In this document: piece after piece, positions 62,911 through 64,000 of the stretch
How positions within the stretch are numbered: the first letter of the stretch is position 1
Layout: every line of letters starts with the position of its first letter
Source: Methylophilus sp. QUAN
GTDB taxonomy: Bacteria; Pseudomonadota; Gammaproteobacteria; Burkholderiales; Methylophilaceae
Direction of reading: 5' to 3'
DNA: 64,000 nt
NCBI RefSeq assembly: GCF_015354445.1
Contig: NZ_JADKYT010000001.1
Span: 1,488,001 to 1,552,000 of the forward strand
The notes under the pieces: model-generated
The model's database searches: none
What the model saw: the letters and a program-made list of their open reading frames with translations, nothing else
What the model was told of the DNA's origin: nothing
Program-made: the position numbers and the translations under genes

Positions 62911-64000
62911 ATTGAATACCTTCCATAGTCCAAATTAGTGATCCGTTTTGCCAAACTGCGTCCATACTTGATAAACGCATTCCATTCCCCTCAAAGGCCT
63001 TAATCACAACCTCTGGAAACTTCACTTCATCAGCTTTCCAGGTGATTTCTCCCCATTTAGGAATGACAGCCGTTTCTTGTCCTGGGAGTGCGGCCGGAGG
63101 TGGCGGCGGTGGCTTTGCGGAAAATTTAACTCCGTACCGTTGCGCTGCTGAATACATATCCAGCAAACGTTGATTGCTATCTGTCAAAGCTTCATCTGAG
63201 AAGCTGACGCCTTCGCTCAAGGGCAGAGTTAAAGACGCAGATGCGCCGTCATAAGCGATAACAATTTTTGGTTCAATTTCCTGCAGGTGTTTAATCCATC
63301 CACCCGTTTTAGGCGCCCATGTAATCGTCAACAATGAGTCAGTACAATGAACATTCGTGAGGGACCAGTTCCCCGGGAACAGGCGAACCTGATTTAATGC
63401 AGCCTGGCATGAAGCCAGTAAATCAGACGGCAGCCGTTTTGATTTCCATGGATTTGGGATCGCAGGTTGCAATTGGTCGTTACTCTCTTGAGCAGCTAAC
63501 ATAGCTCGTTGAGCTTCCAACGCTTTCTCACGGTCCAATTCCAGCTTGTAGTTGTAGCCATACATACCGGCCATAACCAAACCAGAGAGACTTAATAGCA
63601 GGACTTTGTTGCCACCAATAAACCCGTTAGTGTTTATTCGGGTTAGCTTTGATTCTTTTGGTGTTTGAATCTTCCCATTCGATTTTCGAGTGATCGATTC
63701 TTCCAAAGTCTTTTCAATGGAATTCTTGATGCCCCAAATTGCAGGGCAGACAATTGTTTTCCAGTCAGCTAAACGCGAATCTTGGAGTGTCCTGGCTTTA
63801 GCGCCATCTTCATTTGGGAATACCAAATCACCATCCGGCAGGATGATCCCATCGCGCTGGCTTACGAAAAGCCATTTGCCGTCTTCCAAGGGTGCCGAGA
63901 AGATGAAGTCTTTGCTGCCTGTAACTGATTCAATGTGTTTGGAGATTACTGAAGCAATTGAGACAAAGCCGCTTTTTGCAACGCCATTGCTCTTGGCAAA
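62897..64000 (-). CDS. pilO: Pilin accessory protein PilO, N-terminus beyond the window
   Basis: The frame is open to the right edge (at least 367 residues), so the start lies beyond 64,000; the TTG at 63889 is not a start. A cytoplasmic part (FIFSAPLEDGKWLFVSQRDG, LADWKTIVCPAIWG) is followed by one membrane helix (about NKVLLLSLSGLVMAGMYGYN), then a periplasmic coiled coil and a Pro-rich linker (KPPPPPPAALPG). This matches PilO_2-family proteins of R64/PAPI-1 thin pili. The operon (pilL, pilN and others expected) continues off the window. Confidence 0.83.
   Translation of the reverse strand, partial: FAKSNGVAKSGFVSIASVISKHIESVTGSKDFIFSAPLEDGKWLFVSQRDGIILPDGDLVFPNEDGAKARTLQDSRLADWKTIVCPAIWGIKNSIEKTLEESITRKSNGKIQTPKESKLTRINTNGFIGGNKVLLLSLSGLVMAGMYGYNYKLELDREKALEAQRAMLAAQESNDQLQPAIPNPWKSKRLPSDLLASCQAALNQVRLFPGNWSLTNVHCTDSLLTITWAPKTGGWIKHLQEIEPKIVIAYDGASASLTLPLSEGVSFSDEALTDSNQRLLDMYSAAQRYGVKFSAKPPPPPPAALPGQETAVIPKWGEITWKADEVKFPEVVIKAFEGNGMRLSSMDAVWQNGSLIWTMEGIQYVKS

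Overview
The window looks like the chromosome of a methylotrophic betaproteobacterium, probably Methylophilaceae. This is inferred from gene content and order (an MfnE-like sugar-phosphate kinase beside pabB; tig-clpP-clpX-lon-hupB-ppiD; an rml operon) and not from any 16S sequence. A large AT-rich integrative element interrupts it.

Bases 1 to about 34,100 are host backbone. In order they hold the pabB 3' end and an MfnE-like kinase; a minus-strand tripartite RND efflux operon; tRNA-Leu and ridA; the proteostasis block tig-clpP-clpX-lon with a heat-shock-type lon promoter; hupB; tRNA-Val and tRNA-Asp; ppiD; a cold-shock/DUF1294 membrane protein. Next comes a small integron-type cassette cluster with two attC-like sites and no visible integrase (17.7-19.36 kb). 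After that are fabI, a peptide/oligopeptide ABC importer without ATPases, mltD, gloB, a methyltransferase, rnhA, dnaQ, rmlBACD, queD, a periplasmic glutathione peroxidase, tRNA-Ala and tRNA-Glu.

From the 3' end of tRNA-Glu (34,138) to the right edge the sequence is an integrative conjugative or mobilizable element that runs out of the window. It starts with a tyrosine integrase. Then come a relaxase/MobC pair with a palindromic oriT candidate, a ProQ/FinO-type RNA chaperone, and a signalling cassette (REC protein, HD-GYP c-di-GMP phosphodiesterase, PAS histidine kinase, HTH-REC protein). These are followed by an IS21-family istA/istB pair, an AlpA-like regulator and a zinc-motif protein. A one-ended Tn21-type mercury transposon remnant (merR-TPCAB and a broken merD, with a complete 38-bp terminal inverted repeat beside merR) cuts an XRE regulator gene.

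The last 13 kb encode a thin (type IVb) conjugative pilus of the IncI1/R64 kind: pilO-pilP-pilQ-pilR, two pilS, a PilT-like ATPase, pilM, a second PilT-like ATPase and pilV. pilV ends in a multiple-inversion system (shufflon) with 12 copies of a 19-bp site and 12 alternative PilV C-termini (one expressed, 11 silent). That is more than the seven of R64. Two of the silent tips resemble phage tail-fibre modules. No rci-type recombinase lies beside the shufflon. Its expected place holds only a small HicB-like protein and the mercury transposon end.

The likely logic of the element is this: the integrase and AlpA set integration and excision; the relaxosome and FinO-like protein set transfer; the thin pilus with a variable adhesin tip selects recipients; the c-di-GMP module may tie pilus or biofilm state to transfer; mer is the cargo.
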